A stretch of 64,000 nt of DNA. It comes from Colocasia esculenta. Taxonomy: Eukaryota > Streptophyta > Magnoliopsida > Alismatales > Araceae. How positions within the stretch are numbered: position 1 is the first letter of the stretch; the number at the start of each line of letters is the position of its first letter. Positions 59,457 through 64,000 of this stretch are shown here, one piece after another. Location of the stretch: the NCBI GenBank assembly GCA_014218235.1, contig CM024753.1, forward strand, positions 186,410,348 through 186,474,347. The letters are read 5' to 3'. A program made the position numbers and the translations under genes. The notes under the pieces were generated by a model that did not search any database, had not been told where the DNA came from, and worked only from the letters and a program-made list of their open reading frames with translations.

Positions 59457-60030
59457 GTCAAGAAATGACAAATATACCCATGGAAGTCATGAAATGATTG
59501 AAAAGCCCCAAGAAGTCGGGAAATGATACAAGATGTTCGGAGAAGTCTATAAATGACGGAAATATCTGAGTATGCCAAGGGATGGCAAAAGCATTCGGGG
59601 AAGTAAATCAATGACGAAAATACCTGGAACCGCTCGAAAGAGCCAAGAAATGGTGGAAATGTCCGAGCATGCCAATCAATGGCAAAGACACCTGAGAACG
59701 TCAATAAACGACCGAAGCACTCAAGAACGCCAAGAAATGGCAGTGGCACCCAAGGAAGTCAACAAATGTTGGAAATACCCGGGACTGCTCGGAAAAGCCA
59801 AGAAATGGTAGGAATGTCTGAGCATGTCAAGAAATGACAGAAAAGATATAGAATGCCAAGAAATAGAAAAAACACCCAGGGAAAGTCTATCAACGATGGA
59901 AATATCTGGGACTACTCAGGAAAGTCAAGAAATGACTTAAAGAACCCGACGATATTAGCCAATGACAGGAGGTCTGAAAAGGCCAAGAAATGGCAGAGGT
60001 GCCTAGAAATGGCAGAAAATGGCAAGGAGC
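59457..60030. repeat. Array of about 16 units with GCCA..TGGC or GTCA..TGAC stems
   Basis: Repeated GCCAAGAAATGGC, GTCAAGAAATGAC and CCAATCAATGG words about 34 bp apart, separated by AGAGGCACCC- or GAAATACCTGG-like linkers. The two arms change together between units (GCCA with TGGC, GTCA with TGAC). Confidence 0.87.
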
Positions 60031-60329
60031 TCTTGATCAGTTATGGATACAATGCTGTCCAAATCTCCTCTGGGTTTCTTCTCTAAACACAACATTCACC
60101 AAGTTTTCAGCTCTATGATTATAGTGGCGGATATTTATACAAATACCTCGATATGGGAGGGCTGCAAAAATCCTAGAAAAGGTGGAAGATTGCAGCAAAA
60201 CCCCCAAAAGGGTACAAACTTGTAAAAATCGGGCAAGACCACTTAAGGGTCCTATCACAGTCAAAAGGGTGATAGTGACCGCAAAGTAAATACAACAGGC
60301 TGACAGTGATCATCTTGGTGATGCAACGG

Positions 60330-60560
60330 CCCGCTCGTGAACGAACTCAAATCCAACGGTCCCATCGTGATGATATTCAAATACAATGATCCGATCATGG
60401 TGAAGTTCAAATCCAATGGTCTAATCATGGTGATGCTCAAATTCAACGGTCTGATCATGGTGTAATTCAAATCCAATGGTCTAATCATGATGAAGATGTG
60501 AATCAATGGTCTGATCGTAACAGAAGCAAATTCAAAAGGGTCCGACCGTGACCGAATGTA
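60330..60560. repeat. Array of about 36-bp units with TGATCATGGTGA
   Basis: Six to seven units of AAATCCAATGGTCTGATCATGGTGA-type sequence, broken by small changes, at the distal end of the same LTR. Confidence 0.85.
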
Positions 60561-60960
60561 ATTCTGAAGACCTGATTATATAATCGGCACCATTTGTAAT
60601 GGTCTTGAAAGACCAATTGTATTTCAAATTACATGTGCACAAGCAATGAACATTTCAAATTTCTTTGCAAGAATATGTATCCTTGAAGGATGATCACTTA
60701 GATCAATATTGTCACAATGAATAGAGACAAAAGGTGTTCTTTGATAGAGAATCAAAGGTGTTCAAGGTTACCTCGATGTAAATTAACATTGACTTTGGCC
60801 GGTGGGGAAGTGTCCAGTACACGACACCCAAATCGTCTGATAAATGAATGAAATTTGTCTATTTTAACAGATTGGCACGCCTGCAAAATAGATAAACATC
60901 AAAAATTTATCTTTTTCTTCTAAAAGATAAAGATGAAGATATTTCGCGTGTTAAACAAAT

Positions 60961-60978
60961 TGGCACACCCGGTGGGAC
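60961..60978 (+). other. Primer-binding site of the Tat/Ogre-like element
   Basis: TGGCACACCCGGTGGGAC, three bases after the LTR end. It has the TGGC...GGTGGGA form used by Tat-lineage elements. A second, partial copy (TTGGCACGCCTG) lies at about 60,873, inside the LTR. Confidence 0.75.
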
Positions 60979-63900
60979 AGTTCTACCTTTCATCTTTGTC
61001 AAAGCATAACCTTGCCTCTAAGGTTGTGACTCCTTGATACTCTTGCAAGAAATCCAAAAGGAAAAATCCTTGTTGTTGAAGCTACCTCGACTGAAGTTGC
61101 TGTTTAGGGAATCAAAAAAGGAAGGATCTCTTTTGAAGCTGAAGTGTGGGCATAAAGCTCATCTGACGTTGTCCTGCTAACATGAGGCAACGCCGTTCTG
61201 GCCGAAACTGTTGCCGCCAGGGACATCAAGCCCCCTGCTACAAAGAGAAAGAAGCCCATCAATGAGGGCATCAAGCCTACGGCTGTAAAGGGCAAAAAGC
61301 CCACACTAGAAGTATCAACATACTGCGACAGGGTGGGCACAAACCCACCCTTGTGGGGGCAACAAGCTTACTAATGTTAGGAGCAGTGGGCATATCACCA
61401 CTGCTACAACTGGGGGCATTAACCCCCATGTTTCTTAAGACCAAGTTTACTAGGCTAATTCATTCTCCTCTGGTGTCACCTTTGCTCAACGAGGACAACC
61501 CAAAGGTCCCAAAGGCAAGAAGCTGATGGCGATCACCTTAAGATCTGGTAAGACAATCACCACCAACAATCTTCATGCCTAGCTTGATAAAGGTGAGGCT
61601 CAAAAGCAAAATCCAAGAAGGTATCAGCAAAGAAAGATTAGATCGAATGTCGAGCAAAGCCAGAAAGGCAATACCCGAGAACAAAATGTCAAAATAAATT
61701 ATGGGCAAAACCAAAAAGATAAAGCCCAAGACAAAGATGTTGAGTTTATCTATGAGCAAAGCCATAAAGGAAAAATGAAGATGGGGTCCCTCAAGTCAAA
61801 CTTCGGACAAATTAGAAAGCAAGAAGACAACAATATGGTGAACTTCTCAAAATTCCAGCAGGCAATCAATGCCACCTTTTAACTGTAACAAGAGGAGATT
61901 AGTTGGGTGACTGTAACCTCGAAGAAAAGCTCTCAACTTGAACCTCCTTAGAAGAAAGCTTCATCCAACAATTCCAACTCTGGGGGCATTCCCTGACCAC
62001 CTACAAAGGCAGAAATCTCCTCTCTAACCAAGTTGGCCAGGGCTAAGAAGCAGGAGAAGAATAAAAGAAAATTTTCCCTGACCACCTACAAAGGCAGAAA
62101 TCTCCTCTCTAACCAAGTTGGCCAGGGCTAAGAAGCAGGAGAAGAATAAAAGAAAATTTTGAAAAGGAGGTGAACAAACATGCTGAACAATTAGCTTCCG
62201 TCGAGGGCATCAAGATAAAGTGTTTTCTTCCGAAGCCTAAATGTCAACATGGCACATATCTAAATCCACTCTTGCCATCAAGGCACAATGCCACCCCAGC
62301 TCTGGTTGTGGTTACTCGAAACATCAAAATGAAATCCAAGGGTTGTTCTTACTACCACGGGGCACCGCCGCCAAGGTAGAAAACCTATTGCGGCTATATC
62401 CAAGCCTGACAAGGCTCATCCATATCCGAAGAAAAAATAGAAAAACACATGTGGATTGACGAAGGCCAACTAATCTTGCCATGGGACCATCATGTCCCTA
62501 TTGTGCAATCACTATAACAGGCTCCGCCAATTACATCAAGTTCAGGCAGAAATAAATGAAAGTCAGTGTCTCGAAGCCAATGCACTAGTGGAAATTCAAA
62601 ACCTCCAAGTTTAAGTAAAGGGGGGCAACCCTATCATCTCCTACATCAAGATAAGGCAAAAATGAAAGAAGATGCGCATCCATGTCTCACAATGAAAAGG
62701 GGCCATGGTGGGAAGCCAAAGCCCTGAAACATAAGTAAGGGGCATTCATATGCAATAATATTGTATCAAACAAATTTGGGGTCCACAAGGAGGAGACCTG
62801 AACAATCAAGGCAATCTAGTGTAGTTAAATCTACCTAGTTTTCAGCCCATCACCAAGCCAAGAGGCCGGCTGGGTCAAAAAAGCCTTGAAGAATCAAAAC
62901 CTTCTAAGGCCAAAAAAAAAAAAAAAACACAAGGAAGCTGCTAATCAGAAAGTTAAAAGGCATATCCGGGGATGAAAACTCAAAGAAAAGCCAACAGAAA
63001 AAATACCAAATAATGGTCAAGACAAAGCCTCAGGCAAAACCTCAAGTAAAATAGCTCTGACAAGCAAGAATCTAAGAAGAAGTCCCAAGTAAAGGGCTCT
63101 CAGCCCAGTCCCTAGCAAAGCCAGCAAGGCAAATCCAAGGAATAAGGCTCCAAACAAAGCTCCAAAAAAAGCCACAAAGGCAAAGTTGGCAAAGAAGGGA
63201 TGACGCTAGAGTCGCAAGGATAAAAAGGCATGTGGTAGCCATCCCCAATTCCGGCAAGACTGCACTTGTCAGCAATCTTCGCATTATGGCGGTAGGGGTA
63301 AGCCAACCATGCCAAGGGACACATACGTTCCAACAATTTCAACCTCCAACAGTTTTACACTTCTTTACCAAGTGTGTGAGGAGACATACGAACTTCAAAA
63401 AGGGGTCCATACGATTGGGAGCAATACAACAAAAGAATGCCCTCCAAAGATGAAGCAAATGTAGATCTCCACCAGAATGTTAGACCAGCAACATGCTGCT
63501 CTCCAAAAACCCCAACCCTCTACGTCCGTATGGACCAAAGGGAAATGTTGTGTATCATAAGTCCAACATCACGCTTCAAACCTCGGAACCAATCCGAGTG
63601 GAAGATGGGAATCATGCATGGGTCTCAACAACGAGCATCTCAATCTGTGACAGACTGAAGGCACCATCCCACCCAAGTGTACAACCACCATGAAAGTGGT
63701 GGATCGCCCAAATGTCTACCAAATCCAAAGAAGTCGCATACGCCTGAAAGTTAAAGGAGCCCATTGATGTTGGGACATACTATGGAAGATTGCTACATCT
63801 TCAAAGATAAGGTGGAGAAGGAGATTCAAAACTGCCTTACAAAGCAAAATGGACAAGTGACCTACTACAACCTCATGAGTGGGAGCAGCCAAACCAATCG

Positions 63901-64000
63901 GTCGACTTGGTTTCCCAATCAATCAATGTAATCCACATACTGGCGGAAGTCCAGGAAGTCAATAACAAGAAGGAATCCTCATGAAGCAGCTAAGAGTATA
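60979..64000 (+). pseudogene. Decayed gag region of the Tat/Ogre-like element
   Basis: No frame longer than about 80 codons survives. Near the end, frame 1 reads LGHTMEDCYIFKDKVEKE (from about 63,770), the His/Cys motif that follows gag in Tat/Ogre polyproteins. Upstream sequence is Lys/Ala-rich with many AAGCC-AAG repeats. A perfect 85-bp tandem duplication sits at 61991-62160. Pol is presumably beyond the window. Confidence 0.6.
61991..62160. repeat. Perfect 85-bp tandem duplication
   Basis: 61991-62075 and 62076-62160 are identical (CCCTGACCACC...AGAAAATTTT). The length is not a multiple of three, so it shifts any frame that crosses it. Confidence 0.95.

Larger units (their letters stand above)
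56820..60957 (+). mobile_element. 5' LTR of a Tat/Ogre-like element, about 4.1 kb
   Basis: Starts TGTTGACACCAAAA, ends GTGTTAAACA, with the primer site three bases further on. A TATA box sits at 57904-57911. Upstream of it are CCCACCGG-type palindromes; downstream are three different arrays of short hairpin units. The left boundary rests on the TG start because the 3' LTR is beyond the window. Confidence 0.75.

Noticed and set aside
58345..60030. Regular repeats that could suggest a CRISPR array
   Set aside because: Repeats are degenerate, there are no unique spacers and no cas genes, and the context is a plant LTR.

Overview
The window comes from a flowering-plant nuclear genome. It holds one intact host gene, HEMA (glutamyl-tRNA reductase, minus strand, three exons, about 47,990-50,062), and one dead host gene, a BAHD acyltransferase pseudogene (about 55,020-56,020). 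Nearly everything else is LTR retrotransposon, in places nested four deep. The very GC-rich first exon of HEMA would fit a monocot, but the species cannot be told from the sequence.

Layout. 1-6,975: 3' part of a Ty3/gypsy chromovirus (plus strand) with broken gag-pol, chromodomain and a 2.5-kb 3' LTR. 7,404-26,767: a minus-strand Tat/Ogre-like element (1,700-bp LTRs, TSD CTTAT) with a broken gag and no visible pol. It was split inside its gag/linker frame by a second minus-strand element at 13,358-22,583 (3.3-kb LTRs, tRNA-iMet PBS, 2.5 kb of non-coding interior). 26,900-43,593: a stack. A copia-like LTR stub is cut by a decayed chromovirus, which is cut by a very small LTR element (0.70-kb LTRs, about 0.27 kb interior). 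That small element in turn received a 2.3-kb solo LTR, a 3.0-kb minus-strand solo LTR, and a young 6.6-kb Athila-like element (34,223-40,871, TSD CCTAG). 43,599-46,478: another solo LTR (TSD TTTAC). 46,484-54,600: the HEMA island and AT-rich intergenic DNA. 54,600-56,819: BAHD pseudogene split by a MITE, then simple repeats. 56,820-64,000: the 5' end of a Tat/Ogre-like element with a 4.1-kb LTR, running off the window.

Main novelty candidates. (1) The young Athila-like element encodes no recognisable gag-pol. Its single intact 553-codon ORF contains a clear plant-type GYF domain (proline-rich-ligand binding), which looks like a captured host domain. The same element carries an 87-bp piece of its own 3' UTR moved exactly into its primer-binding site. 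(2) Several unrelated LTR families in this window carry dense clusters of short palindromes or hairpins (GTCGAC, GTCGCGAC, CGCGTCGG/CCGACGCG, CCCACCGG, GTCA..TGAC), often beside the promoter. A MITE here is similarly packed with GTTAAC palindromes. This looks like a convergent or shared regulatory architecture rather than coding sequence.

No tRNA, rRNA or CRISPR was seen. Boundaries marked by TSDs, PBSs and LTR pairs were read directly. Family names come from motif recognition and were not checked by search.
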